Shown: positions 22,481 to 37,717 of the stretch, piece after piece
How the letters are laid out: each line of letters opens with the position of its first letter
Position numbering within the stretch: the first letter of the stretch is position 1
DNA from: Aphis gossypii
Lineage: Eukaryota > Arthropoda > Insecta > Hemiptera > Aphididae
Assembly: GCF_020184175.1 (NCBI RefSeq)
Contig: NC_065530.1
Span: 3,038,001 to 3,102,000 of the forward strand
Length of the DNA stretch: 64,000 nt
Direction: 5' to 3'
Notes under the pieces: model-generated
What the model saw: only the letters and a program-made list of their open reading frames with translations
What the model was told of the DNA's origin: nothing
Databases searched by the model: none
Program-made: the position numbers and the translations under genes

Positions 22481-23399
22481 TACGACTGTGTGAGTGTGAC
22501 ATCGACATTTGAGGGCGTCGCAAAAAAAGCGGTGGCGGCGCGGTGTCTGGCAGACGGGCGGGTGCGAGACGCGCGGGCGCCCGCGCGCAGCATTAGAAGC
22601 AGCAGCCACCGCCGCCGCAGCATCCGCCGGCAACCGTCAACTATAACGGTGCCGACTGATGCGATTACCGTCGGGCGATTGCGATTGGCCGCCGCGGTCG
22701 CCGCCCCGCCCGGCCACCGGCCACCAACTACAGCGTCATCCGCGGGCTGAGCACCACCGCCGGACGATCGCCGCCACCGTCGTCAGTGCAGACGACACCA
22801 CCGGGATCCGGAGGTTTTTTTTTTTTTACGATCTCGCGGGACCGCGACACCAACGGCGACGGATCGCGCGCGCTGCCCGAACACACGACGTTGTACGCTC
22901 GCTCGCGTTACCGTCGAACGTTTTCAAATATCGCGCACATCAGTGTATAGCTGCGTTATCGTGAGCGTTTATATATAAATATATACATACATGTGTGTAA
23001 GTAGATTTACGAGTCAACGACACAAGGTTAGGTCGTGCGCAAGTTCACCGTCACCGATTAGCGTCTCAAAGATTTAAAAATATTATAATTGTACATGCAC
23101 GATATATACAGCGACAGTGTGCGCGGTGTATACAATATTGTATATACGGTACGAAACAGTAAATTGTATAGGTTAGGATAATTTATATCGATAACTTACG
23201 TACTTTCCGTGGTAAACTTTCGCCGCGAAAACGAATAAAGTTCGCGAGGACGAAGGCGCTGTTGTCTCGAGTTTACACGCGCCCGCAGAGCTGCACCGAA
23301 CACGAGGCGATAATACCTATACATAATATTTATAGGGGTAGTCCATAACCGCTGTTGAAGTCTCATCCTCGTCTGTTGTTACGCACCGAACCTTTTAGG
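22480..23399 (+). promoter_or_regulatory. GC-rich block: candidate promoter and untranslated first exon
   Basis: From about 22505 the base composition changes abruptly to GC- and CpG-rich DNA (GCGG, CCGCC and CACC triplet runs), continuing with breaks to 23399. There the strong donor CCTTTTAG|GTGAGTACC follows. Open frames through the block encode only low-complexity Arg/Ala/Pro strings and are not credible proteins. The best reading is a CpG-rich promoter with a noncoding leader exon on the plus strand. The next plus-strand gene is sim, 22 kb downstream, so a distal sim promoter is possible; an unrecognised noncoding RNA is an alternative. Confidence 0.4.
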
Positions 23400-26300
23400 T
23401 GAGTACCAATCGCGAATAAATACGCCTGTATTATAATATGATATTCCATAAATAAGTAATATATTTTAATCTGCAGTTGTTTTGTTCTCGATTACCACTA
23501 AGAAACGTTAGAAATTTAGAATATTGTAAAATTTAGCGATACGCGCGAAAAATAACGAAATAATAATGACACGTATAGGAAAGTCATAATACGTTATACA
23601 CTTATTTAAATCACAAGAAATATATCATTACGTGACATCCCGGTCACATTTATCGCAATAAATCAAATCGGCTATACTTATATGGTCATATGGTTATTTA
23701 TAGGATGTTTTCTAAGCAAACTTTGAGAATGATCTATTGTTAGTGATTAGTGAATAGAGTTGAAGTATAACTTTGACCATTTTATTGATAACTCTTTCAA
23801 TTGATTGTCATTTGCATAAAAAAATAAGTCTTCTAAGAGGCCAATGAGACTTTTCTTTCTCCCAAACCTCTATTTTAATAAATCACTAGATTTTGGATGG
23901 TGTCTGAACATGTAAATTATTGCGTGTACAAATAAGAACAGAGATTTTAGACGACGATAATTGTTGTGATGTTGTTACAGTTAACTGCAATATGCTTAAG
24001 AATAAACAAGATAGCTATGATCATTGATTATAAGTCTTTTCCACTCCAAACTAACCAGAGATAATTTTCAAAGTTTTTACAGAAAACACAAAAACTCCGT
24101 TTATATTATATGTATATACACAGTATGTTACATATTACATCCACTAAATATAATAGTTTTAGGTAGTTCCAGCAGTATAGTACACTTATTTATTACTTTT
24201 ACTATATGTCTATGTGACTATTAATACCTATAAGTATGTTATTTACATATATTATGTATTAAATGATGACTAATGAGCCTTGTCGCAAATACGTTAAATG
24301 AATAACTGTTTTTTTTTGTTGTCTCACTAAAAGTATGAAATTCTTTTAAGGCGTTTTAAATCGTTTTATTTGTATTTATAATTTATATGGTTATTGATTT
24401 TAAGCGTACTTTGTGTTGATATGTATCTGTATGGATACACCACTTAAATATTGATTACATTTTAATTTCTAAGATTTATAAATCAGATTTCTAAGATAAT
24501 ATTTATAACTTTATTTTTTAGAACTAAATTTATAAAATACTATTTATAGATAGTTAAAGGATTATAGTATTCATAAAGAAAGAAAAATCTGCAGTCAATT
24601 AAAAAAAAAATTAACTATATATTGGAAAATAAAATAATAATTACTATTTATATATTTTGAATATTTAAGAATTTCGTCTTAATTTTTATGTTAAAAAAAT
24701 ATTTTTATTGATATGTTCATTATTTTGTTTTAAAAAAGTTTATTTTTATAATTTTAATGAATTAGTATTAAGAAAAAAAATTATGTATTTGTCAATTCAC
24801 AATTTAACGTCACACGATTAAAATAATCAAATATATTTTACTTCTTAAAATAGATTGAATAAAATAACATTGATCTTAAAATTCCACTAATGAATATTTT
24901 AAAAATTATTCAATAAAATGTAGTTTTATCTGCAATAATATTATATTCTGACTTTTTTTTTTTATTCTACATATAACTATATAATAATCATTATACAATG
25001 ATATAAAACTAAAGTTGACAAAATTTAAAAAGTGATTGTAATTTATTTTCAGTCATAAATTATTAATATCTTTCTGTATATGGGTATCACGTACCAGTAT
25101 AGGTTCTAAGAAAGAAGTACTATTATATGATTCATAAAAATAAAAGTATCTAGAATAGACATTATAGTATGTTTTTATATCAGTTATAGGTTATTAATTT
25201 GAAAAAGTATTTATGGTTAATTTGTTATCAGATTTTCAATGAAAAATTATTCTAATACCATGATAATAATATATTTCTTAACAGTAGAATTTTGTGTTTA
25301 AAATTTTGTAGCTTTATGACAATTATTATAACACGCGTATATTAAATAAATATGTATAGTTACTCCTTGTATGCATTTTTTTCTCGTCAATTACTATACA
25401 AAATGATGGGTATTGGATCCCAACGACGCATCCTCCTCAAGGGGATTCTCATTAGCAAACTTTAAAGTTGACGAGTGCTTTTATAGCCAACGTTATTTGC
25501 GTGGTCCACCCCTAAGGGTTCTTATTCGCAGTACGCATTTACACTCAACCCTCCAACATCGCTACACATTTTATATAAAAAGGTGTAGATGTATATTATA
25601 AAATGATTTGCTTTGTAGAGGGAAATTGCTTTATTTTGTTTTTTTATTGCTTTTACAATGATTTATTTTTCTGTTAACACTATGTGGGGTAAAACGAGTG
25701 CTCAAAAAGTTTTTATATAAAGGTACGACTTTTTATATGATTTTGAAGTTGGACATTGATGATAGTATTTATTATTACTTATCGGAGAGTGATAATTTTT
25801 GAGCAACATAATAGTGAACATGAATAAGCAGTCATAAATTCACACAAATCTGTTTTGAATAAAATTTACTTTGAAATTTTTGTAGCTATTCAGAAATGTA
25901 TGTATTATACTTATACATTTGAACTTTCTGTTGTTTTCCGAGCCTGTAACAAATATAAAATGTAATATTTTTATGAAAAATTATTTTTAAATATAGGTAC
26001 TCGTATTACTTCATCTTATATATTTTAAAAACTTGAAAAATGTGATATTTTTATTTGATCGCATTTTAAAAATATGATAGATATGATTATAGAATTGATT
26101 TTATAATTTGTAAGATTTGTAGACCATTATTACTAATAGGTACGTTAAATTTCGATAATAACATTTAAAAAGCTGAGAAAAGCGATAAATATGTTGATTT
26201 TTCAATGATGTTTTAAATTTTAAGCGGAAGCATGCCTATTTTTTTATGTATAATAATGATTGATTTATAATAGAAAAATGCTTGTATCTTCGAGTTTGAG

Positions 26301-27700
26301 AAAGATTTCTACAAATTAAATTTGATTAGTACTTTTGGGAAGTCAATGTTGAAAATCCTTAGTACTTTTCAAAAATAATCGTGAAAGACAGTTAAAATAT
26401 TAAGTTAAATTCTAGAATTTTTACGCATAACTAGTTTTCTGCAAAACTATTTTCTTATTTTGTTGTAACTTTTTGTAATTAAAATACGGGAGATACTTAA
26501 AATATTCTCCAAATGTTTGTGAATGAATAATAAAAATGTTATGGTTATTTTATGTAATTCAAAAATATATTTTGAGGGGATTTTAAACTTTTATGTTCCT
26601 ATATCATCAAACGACGTTTTCAAAATATTTAGATTAATTTTAAGTTTATTTACACCGTATAACGTAAACCACATTAATAACAGTACAATCAATTACTAGA
26701 TATAATAGAAATAGAAATATATCACATGGAAATAATTATATTATTGCTTCAATAATAACAGGGCGATATGCATCGTTGTAAAAAAATTGAAATTATATTT
26801 TCTAAACATTAAAATATTTAAAGTCTTCGGAATTTATAACTATCTATTGTGGTATTTCTTCTGTTTTCTCCTTTCAACAATTTTTTGATGTGTGTATAAT
26901 ATTACATAAATTATTATGTTTTAGTAATCATTTGAGATTATATAGGAGCTATATGGGGCTCATTGTTTCCTGTGGTGTCCCAATAGACTTTTCAATAACA
27001 TTATAATATTATATTTATATATTAGTTATTAAGTAAATTATAGTATTATAGAATAAATATAGAATACAATAGGGTCATACATTTTATCTATTAACCTGAA
27101 TATAGGTACAGTGAGAGTGATTACTGATTGTCAATGGTATTAACTTTTTTCCAAATTTTCTTTTAAAAAAAATATATGATACACAAAATCCTAACATTTT
27201 ATTGCTTTAATTTTTCAATATAGAAGAAAATTTCAAAAACAGTTAATACGTTTCGAGTACCTGCATTATACACATATATAAGCGGTAGGTACATATGATA
27301 TATATAGCAAAATAAGCCTGCGATTATACGAAATATAAATAAGAATATAATAGCAGTGTACCCACTAGATCGGTCTCTATATAACACAAATCACAGACAG
27401 CAGCTGACGGTATCGTCGCAATAAAGGATGTTTGTAACGGCGGCTTCTCTGATTTCAAATATTGTGTTTGTATTAAACACGGCAGAATTCACAAATCCAC
27501 ACAATGATTAATTACCGTTCTAGGTGATGAACACTCCCATAAGGATATGTATATTTATAATATACATAACACACATTATATTATATAATATTATACCCTA
27601 AATATTTCGGTTTTACGTCCCATACACACATACAAACACAGACACATCACATATGTATAATATATATAACATATAAGACATGTAATATATTATATACTTA
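23400..27700. other. Intergenic or intronic DNA, no gene seen
   Basis: AT-rich. If the GC-rich block at 22.5-23.4 kb is a first exon, this is the start of its intron. A slightly GC-richer patch at about 25405-25560 has a short open frame but no recognisable domain. Confidence 0.45.
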
Positions 27701-27719
27701 ATATGTATTTCTTCCGACA

Positions 27720-27960
27720 AGATTTATAAGACTTGACGATTCGGTTCGTTTGAAATCGTTTAACGCGCTGGTGTGGTCGCGTTCGAAATCAGTCCTTTTT
27801 TCTCTCCCTTTTTCCTTTTTTTTTTTTTTTTTGTTTTATCGGTATTAGTAAAACGGTAACGCGACACCGACAGCAGCTGCTCGGCGGCGGCGGACTATAT
27901 AATACGACAGTGCGTGTCGTGTAAATTAAATTGAATATTCCAGCCGGTGTAACGCGTATA
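27720..27960. promoter_or_regulatory. GC-richer islet with CAGCTG E-box
   Basis: The islet contains AGCAGCTGCT (palindromic, with a CAGCTG E-box near 27875) and a run of CGG triplets in otherwise AT-rich DNA. A cis-regulatory element is possible, but no further support is visible. Confidence 0.25.
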
Positions 27961-30900
27961 TAATGTAAAATATTACATGTTTGTTGCTAAATACCTATAT
28001 ATTTGAATGTATACACATCTAATATCATATTTTGTTCTAATTTCTATAGTATGTATAGGTAATATTAGAATATGGTGTTTTTAACTTTTCGATGCGTGTT
28101 TTAGAATTTGTAGCTAATAATTGACATGCGCCTGTCGTGCGTAGCTCATGAAAATGATTTATGTGGTGAGTAGTTACGTATTATGGTGTTGTGTTAATAT
28201 AGTGTTGATGATGAAACACAAATTGTTTAAAAACTTTTTAATTTAATTTAGGCTGTACTATATCAATCAATAAAGGAATTACAGAATTAGGATTTTTTTC
28301 TCGCGACTATATTTTTGTAGGATTTAATAGTCATATAATATTCAATATGGACACTTCCATATATTATATACTTCTATACTGCGAACGTAGTGTTATTTCT
28401 CTTTAGTATTTATTAAAGATTGTATGTAATTGAAATGAATTGTATGAAATTGTATGTATATTTAGTTATCATTATGGCTTAGATATTTTAATAACTGTCC
28501 ATAACCTTAATTTCTTTAAGTAATCCAGTACCTATCTATTATTCACATATTATTATCCTGATTCTTGAAGATATTCTTCAAATATCTTTTTTGAATATAA
28601 ATGATACATTAATATTTTTACACTAAGCGGATATGGTTCTATACTTCTAATACCTAAGTTGTGTAAATTGCTAAATTTCCAGTAGTTAACTTATTTTTTT
28701 AAGTTTCGTGTTATTTAAAAAAAGCTTTTATTTATTTAATCGCAAATAATAAATAATGTATTAAAAACAGATGCTATTCTATGTGTTGTATTGTGTTACA
28801 AATACTCACAATTTTGAATGTTGTATATTATCAACGTGTGTATATCAAACAGAATGACGAGGTTGTCCAATTTTCTGCACATTTATAACAGTGTATCTAC
28901 TACCTACCTATAGTAATAAAAATAATGCTACAACGAGATGGAGATGTCATTTAGGTTTTCGGCATAAACATAAATACACGTTTACTTCGTATGGGTACAT
29001 CACATCCTTCACCACATAATATATTATATAAATATATATTGTACAAGTATACAACATAATATGACATTATAATATAATATAAACGCGCGATGTCGATGAG
29101 TTTATTATTGGTTTAACACCAATATATACTATACTAATATTATAGGCACATATATAATATATTTTTAAATAAACGAATTGACAATAATGACAATGCCGTG
29201 GACGTGGACAACAATATATTATATTATAATAATAATAACAATCATAACGACGACGGTTTTCTATGTGCAATATTTGTACGTGTTTATCTCGCACGTGATC
29301 GAGGAGCACATAATATTACATCTGACAGGTTGGAGAGGGTCTCCTCTTCTTTCTTTCTCACGTGTTTTTTTTTCGCGAACGCCACTAGTATAATGTGTAT
29401 ATAAATTTTATCGGAGTACCCCACACGCATACGTATATGATCCATTCGCTCGACAACCGTTCGCTGCGTTGCACAAGAAGTAACAATACCATACGGGCGG
29501 ATGCGGTGGTTGGATATCCGACTTTATTTGAGTTTCCTATACACATCACATTACTTGTGTATAGACATTATATATTATATTATATACATATAGGTACTAT
29601 TGTGATCGAACATTATGCGTGCGCACACACACTACATACACACTTATATTATTATTATTTTACTATATGTCTATACCTACGGTAGACACATAACATAATA
29701 ATAATATGTAATATATGTACATAGGTATATGCTATAGCATTATATTATATAGGTAGGTAGTACTTAGGTATATATACTCATATATAGCTATGTAAAGGAG
29801 AGACAACTATAATAATTTAATACAAAGCTGTCACGTATGTAGCCAAGCACATTTTTAAACAGCCAACATATATTATTATGGTACTAAATACTAATAACTA
29901 TTATAATGTGACGAATGCATTTGTTTTTACGACGCACCATTGATGCGCGTGTATATATTTTGTCGTCTTATAGTTTATACATACCGTTTTCTAAATGTCC
30001 ATAATTTATGTGGTCATTAAATTACTAATATATACTAGTATATGTTATAGGTATATGTACATCAATAATTTGTCTAACTTTTCCGTAGGTAGGAAATTAA
30101 AAAAAAAAAAATTATAATTTAGTAGATTTTTGTTTTACAATTATATACATATGGTACCGGTACAAATTTAATATAGCTATAAGATAGTATAAGTAAAAGT
30201 AAACCAATAAATATAAATAATTATAAATCTATAACCAAAACTGCTTTAAAGTTATTCTTTTATAGTATTTGTTCTGTAGTTCTGTTACAAATAACAACAA
30301 ACCTATAATGTATACACCATAAAAGTTAAACAATAAATAATGGCCATTCATTAGAAATATTCCAGTGTTTGAAATTTGTAAAATTTAAATCGAAAAGGTA
30401 TGCAAAGTAATTTGTAAGTGGTAACTCTCAATTATCCATAACATTGACCTAAACCTAAGCTTTCTAAATGTGTTTTGCAGGTATTTATTAAAACACTAGG
30501 ATTTATTTAACACGGATAATTTACTATACAGTTATATTTTTTTATTGTAATAATTGTAATTCTTATATGTATGAAAGAAGTCTGTTAAAAGATACAATAT
30601 TTAGAATTATAAATATCTAACCTAATCTCAAAATCCCAATTAATGTACTTCCATACTAGATTTCTAAATGTATAATGTAAGTTATAACTTATAATTATAA
30701 ATTAGGAAAAGTTTTAAGAGTGCTTTATATTTATTATTATATTCATTTTCAATAATTCTTTATCGAGATAGTAGCACAACATTATTTTTACAATATTATC
30801 TCTTGATCTGGTGTTAAACATCATACTACAATTTTATGTAATATTATTTATAATATATGTCACTTTTAAGTGTTAAAGTCAGGAGATTTTTTTTTGGAAT

Positions 30901-33160
30901 GCACTGTCACTATCTCACAAATAAATAATAACAGAGTATAATATACACATATTAACTAGGTACTGTAAATTACAACTAGTTCAACTGGTAAATGAAGTCA
31001 TACAAAGATGTTTGTAAGTATAGTTCGTAGTGTTAGTTATCAAAAACAATCACTTTCCCGTTTTAAATAATATATGAACAGTGAACACATCTTACATTTT
31101 TATATGCCTTTAAAAAATGTATAAAAATAAATAGATTGTAGGTATACTGTGTAATCGGACGTGAGTATACTATTTATTATAATTTATGAGTATCTGAATA
31201 AGTGATCCTACATCTAACTGACATTACTCTTTATTCACATTAGAATACACATTTTGAACTTATTATTAAAACCTATTCATTGCGGTGAACGTCAATACAC
31301 GAATAGTAACCCTCCCAATCATAATAAAACGGTAAAGTTTTGCTTATAGTTATGATCTGTTTATCACAATATAATCTTAATCATATAATATAATGAGTAA
31401 TCATTAAAAAAATACTTTCATAGTTCATCTTTAGCATTCAGTTTTAAGTAATCGTGATCTAATCTTATACCTGTATAAATCGTTCCCACAGAGTTGTGAT
31501 TTTGAATAAAAAAAATACCCGCATTTCACACAGTTACTATAGTCGGAAGTATAATATATACTCGTGATTATAGGGCGGGGGAATTTGGTGCAGTAATACG
31601 TACTACTACAGTTTACAATATTGTATTATTATAATGGTTTGAGAATATTATAGTATGAGAGAATTGCTTTAGATTTTTCTGTTTTGTATCTAGTTAGTAC
31701 ATCTTACAGGCATATTTTGTATTGTGTGTTATAACAAAATATATAACAAGTATATATATGATTCAGAAAAATATTTCTAATATTTCTAATATTTTGTAAA
31801 CATATTACAAATTTTATAACATTTTTTAAAACAGTATAAATAATAAAATCTAGTATTATCGTAAGATTATACAGTTAAAATATTATTTATTTCACAAGTA
31901 TGTCTTTTTTTATTTTATGAACTATATTAAATGATCGAGAATTTTTTAGTAATTTGTGACCAAACTTAGGTGTTTTAATAATAAAAAAAGGTTTTTTTTG
32001 GTCATAGTTCGGAAGTTGATTATTAACTATGTTATTGTCCTTCAATTTAAGAATGTTGGTATTTGACTTAAAATCTATATAGGCACCATATGACAGATGT
32101 AGAATAGTTACAAATTCTTCATAGTGATTACTGATTACTTAAGAACAAATACATTTGCATATTACATAATATTATACATATCGATATGTATGAACATTTC
32201 TATCTTATACAATATTATATTTAATTATTATTTTTTCATGATTATTTATAGCAATTAGGTGTTGTATATGTCATATGTAAAAAGAACATAAACCTTATTA
32301 GGAACATTGTTTATTAACGTTATTTTGTTTTCAATTGTAAAATGTTTTTTTTTGTTAAAATATTTTTTGTTTTGGTATTATTTTAGGTTTACGTATTTCT
32401 TTTGTTACAGGAATTGTTTTCATTTCTGAATAATTTTCTTCACAAATTAAACTGGCATTATATTCCAACAAATATCATTGTCTGTATTTTCAGACATTGG
32501 TGCTTTTCCATAATTTTCTTATCTTAACAATAACAATTTATAATCGACATTATGTTAATTCTGTAAAGTAAATATAATAGACTATGGTTTTAAATCTTAG
32601 GTGTTATCGTGATAATATTGATAGAAATTGTTTAGTATTACCAAAAAAAAAATGTCTTAATTAATTATATAGTATATGACGTACTACGTAGGTACCTGTT
32701 TACTTATCTATAAAGTTTAAAACAGGCAAGTATATACATTTTATTTAGTAATTATAACAATTGAATTAACTCGGATAATTAATAATAGTTTATGAAGAAA
32801 TCTGGTAAGCGTGATGTAATACATTATAATATTATAGCGTTTAAAATTATTCATTAAAAATGATTTGTTGAATAAGCATCTATAGTATGTACGTGATCTA
32901 CATTTCAATTAATCGACTAATTTTTGAACAAGTACGATTTATATGTTATACTTACGTATGTTATACGATCAGCAAACAGTTTACCAAAATGACCAGATTT
33001 TATACCACGAAAAAATAACGCAATCGCGATAATATAATAATATGTAATGTAATATATTTATTATTTGTATTATATATTTTATTAGTATCAATTTGGTTTT
33101 TGCCGTTTAAGCCGTGTCAATATAATATTATGTACTTATAAAATGTTATACAAGACCGGG
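27961..33160. other. Intergenic or intronic DNA, no gene seen
   Basis: AT-rich, with palindromic TA-rich words and a GC-richer patch at 29280-29500 that includes CACGTG words (near 29283 and 29350). No coding frame shows domain similarity. Confidence 0.45.
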
Positions 33161-33169
33161 TGTGCATCA

Positions 33170-33445
33170 GAGGTGTAATTTTTCCCTCAATCTCCGCTCT
33201 GGCATTATAATGTATACGAGGGGTCACCCTTCTCACGCGTAATATTATTTATACGATTAGCGCTCGGTCGACGTCGTTGTCGCCTTCGTAGTCGTCAGCA
33301 TCGCCGACGTCGCGTTTTTAATACTTTACGACAAATATTATTATTGCGCTCATTTCTTTTCGCGCGAACACTGCAATCGCAGCGAGTCCTTGCCTCTCCT
33401 ACACCCACGACCCACACCCATCCCACCTCTGATATAAACTAATCA
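33170..33445. promoter_or_regulatory. CpG-rich islet
   Basis: The stretch is rich in GTCG and CGACGTC words (about 33260-33320), with GCGCGAAC nearby and C-rich CCCAC runs at its right side. It stands out strongly from the flanks. It may be a promoter or enhancer; no exon was recognised in it. Confidence 0.3.
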
Positions 33446-36400
33446 TAACAATAATCCAACTACGGTATTTTCATTTTTTTTCTCCCTTTATTTTTACGAC
33501 TTGTTTGTTTTTGCCAACTAAGCCGATTTGCCACTATATATATAATATAATATTACTGTACGAGTATACCTACTAAATATTTATTGTATAAGTCCGTATA
33601 TATTGTGGTCCACGCAGTGTTCAGAATCGTACGAAAACGATGACCATCGTATATAAAACATAAACATTCATAATCCATACACATCGTTTTGTAACACATA
33701 AAATATACTACACAGATTATATGGTATCGGGCTGCAACTGTGGTTGTGGTTTCAGTAAAAAAAAAAAAAAAATATATATGAAAAACGAAACAAAAAAATT
33801 ATACACTATAAACTCACCGGTAATATGACACGCGTTCGTTTTGTATATGTGTGTGTATAATATTATATATTGTTAAAGAGTGCTGTCAAAGAAAAAGGCA
33901 TAAAAAGTAATAATATAGTTTAACGCAATTTTTGTTTAGGTGCAGTGCTTATAGATATTAAAATTATGTTATCGAAATATACTTCACGTGAAAATCAATA
34001 TGATGTATTATACATTTTAATTTATACCTACAGGCTACAGTATTACACAAAAAAAAAACCAACCATCGTAATTGATTCATTCATAGATCAAATTCATTCA
34101 GATATATTGTTATATACATTATTTACAATCGGTAATACAATATATAGAATATAAATGGTAATCAATAATTATAACTTATTGTAATTATACATTTTTCAGC
34201 GTACAAATTATGCCCGTGACATTTTCTAAATCTGATAGCCGTTAAAATAATCGTTTAATGTAACCTATAATTGGTAATCAGCACATCACACACTAATTAC
34301 ACAGTACACTGACGAGTGGCATACTGTACAGTGTACATACATTAAGGTATAGCCGTATAGGTAATATTATAACATGTAATAGGTTGTTACTTGTTATACG
34401 TTTTAGTTAAGTTTTCGCTCTATGCTTCGATTTCTTTCGCTGTGATTTATTGTACCTATACATATCGTGTAAAAACAAATATGAATAATTAAGTTCTGCA
34501 TGCTAATGAATGTTAAATATATGATTTATCATATATTCAAATGTTTAATATGATATAAACAGTAAACACGTCTCGTGTTCAATATCTGAACTCTCTTACC
34601 ATTTTAAAACTATTTAAAAGTATTCAGAATTTTCGTGCTCATGATTTTCGATGTGACAGTGTTTTGTTCCTCCTCCATAATTCTTATGAATTTAAATTTT
34701 AAAAACAAACTCAAATTTCACACTTTAACAATATACAGCTGCACTTGACGCATTTGCAATGGGTTATACAAAAACGATTTTTCGATCATTCAAATTATCG
34801 CAGTTACCCGAATGAGAATGTACATAGGAATACGAGTGAACCATAATATTTTCTATTAGTCATCACTCATCAGTATTAAAGGAATAATTAAAAATTGGAC
34901 GGCGCGTTGAACGTGAATAAAAACGATGTCACATCGTTGTGTCGTAAGATTGGTCGTGTAATCATGATTCATGATGGTATCATTCACTAACCGTGGTCTA
35001 CTGTTGATCGAGCTAAATTTTTGGATACGACATGATAGATAACATATATGCGAACTTGGCTTGAGTGAAATAATTTTATGATTAAACCGAAAAATTAAAA
35101 ATTAGTATTATTATTTAATTTGGTTAACAACAAGAAAATTCTGAAAACGAATCACGCGTGGTTTCCCAGAAACGGCGATAACAGATTTAAGCTGCAGTAT
35201 ATTCACGCAACTAAACTACCAAAGTCATTCGTCATGTCGAGTGATTTTTATCGTATTCTGATTGGTCGCCGTAATCATGGTATCAACCACTCAACCACAA
35301 CCTACCAGGAAATTTTCAGAGTTGGGTCAAGTAAAACTTTTGGTCACAACATGACAGATGACGGATAGCTGCATTTGAACTCGATATAGTATCTTAAGAC
35401 TCGTTAAAGGAAGTTATCGAGGTTATCGGATCGCGAGTAACATAAACCACACGGATAGCAGATTCATCGGACCGCCTCCTACTTTGTGTTTACGGTACAT
35501 ACTCGTAAGTTAAGGCATTTATTATATATTATATAATAGGACGTCAGTCGTAGTCAATCTGCTGTGTAAAATTGGCTAAAATTAAGTCGTTTCCACGTAG
35601 TCCACTGTCTCGTTTCACTCTTTTAACGCGGTCGATGAGGTGTGTCATCACGGAGTTTCTAAAAATGCGTATAGTACCGAAAATTTCTGACTACGCATCG
35701 TTATAGTCGCGAACTGTCGTTGACGGTTATATAGTAAACGTCATTACACGATAAAAACGCGGCACGCCATGTATTAAGTCACACAAGATTCAGTACAATG
35801 GACATCGATTTCATTATTCCTAACGCTACCTTTGCACCATCGCCAAAAGCTTGTTGTTCTTTCATCGTACACTTTGGGGGGGGGGGGTTATATGTATTTC
35901 GTGCAAGAGTATACGTGTATAAATCTATCTGTATACTATACACTGTATGGCGTCTAATGAGTCTATAGTGCCTGTAGTACTTGTACCTGTAACTTGGAGT
36001 TATTTTTATTTCGCGGTTTGATATAAGCAATAGCCCGTGATACGAGTTCAATTTCAAGATTTACTATGGAGCCCGTGGAGTCACATCTCGCTGACGTACA
36101 GTGATCTGAAATGATAAAAATTCCTTGTTGACATTGTTATACAATACTATAATATGATTGCTTGTGACTTGAACTGTTGCCCCTTTTTTGAGTCTACAGA
36201 GACGGATTTTGAATATTTTTTACGAAACTATCACATTCGATTATTTTATTAAAGATATACTTGTTATTTGGATTTACAAGCTTATAAATATGTACCATAC
36301 GTAGGTACCTGTATTTTTGTGTTATCGTAACTGTGTAATGTGTACATATCACACAAATAAATAAATACCACAATGAATTATAAATAACGTTCGTAGAGTC

Positions 36401-37686
36401 GATGTGCGCGAAGTTACTCTCACTTCGTCGAGATATAGACTCAGCAGTCTGCACTCTTGAAAACTTTTGCATTTAATTCTAGCCTCTTGATTTAAAGCTA
36501 GAGATTTCAGACGTTTGCATAATCGTGCAATTAATTAGTAGAATTACTATTTTATTTTCAGAGTTTGAATTTATCATTTCAGATTAGATTTTAGTTTTTT
36601 TTTATTGTGAATGAAGCTTCTTAACATTTGGATATTCTAATTTTTCAAAATCAAAATATATAACTATAATATCGACTTCAGATATAATTAAATTTTAAAT
36701 AAATAATGTCTAAATTATAATGTGTATGGCTATGAATATACCAATACAATTTATAGTTTATACAGATATTATGCGTAATTATAATAATTCTCGGGTAACA
36801 AGTATAACGCGTTTTATCGGGTTGCGGTGATATTAATATTTTATATTAATATATAAATTATAAATCTACGTATAATATACAACATGTGTGTTGACAAAAT
36901 TCCATTGTATAAATACACAATACTTGTGAAAAGAGACACCAAAAAAATTTGAGAATCATATTTATGTATTTAATTTCACTTGTTTGAAAATCAATCGACC
37001 TCGCGTGTGCAGAGTAAGTGTTTTTTTGATTAAGACTAACGCCTTGAGAAAGTATTGTATTTATCCATGCATTCGCGAATAACGTAAATTATCTAAATAG
37101 TACTCGAGTACTATCCCTATACGTAGAACTGTTGCACAATAATATCTATGTTGGTGACGTGACCCATAAGTTGAAAATATTCAACTTCACACGATATGGC
37201 GTTGTGGAAACTCGACTGTGCTTCACAGATAGGTGGCAGTGTTCTCGAAGTTTGGGTATTATTTGCTTTCACCGTTATCATTCAAGAACACTCCTACACA
37301 ATCCTACCCATTTTTTTAAGTATACGGATGATGGGTAGGTTAATTAGCTGGTAAATCATATACCTGCAATATTTTCCATCGGTTAAACTCATAGAAAAAC
37401 ATGAGTCAGTATTTTTCTCTTCGTCTGCTATGCGCAGTTCAGTTCTTGATCAAACAATTTTCACGTTGTCATCTACGAGTGTGTATTATAAATATCGGTG
37501 TACTGGTGTGCACATTCCATCAAAAAAAATCATATACCTACATATATTTGTGAGTTTCATTATTTCCGGTACAACATAAGGCCCGTATTTCGAGGACGGC
37601 ACTTTAAGGTAAGACACACATCATGCATCATAGATTTCTTGTGAGGATGATAGTTCAGGTTTATGACGGTTATACGAAAACTTTAT

Positions 37687-37717
<31 letters not shown>

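Noticed and set aside
22427..22964. Overlapping 80-107-codon frames in the GC-rich block
   Set aside because: They encode Arg/Ala/Pro-rich low-complexity strings in several frames at once, typical of GC-rich noncoding DNA.
25413..25601. Short frame MDPNDASSSRGFS in a GC-richer patch
   Set aside because: No domain, no partner exon, and no sign of a flanking transposon. Not enough to call a gene.
35120..36472. Several 80-90-codon frames in the balanced-composition region
   Set aside because: They lie on both strands and share no recognisable motif. The region is more likely regulatory than coding.
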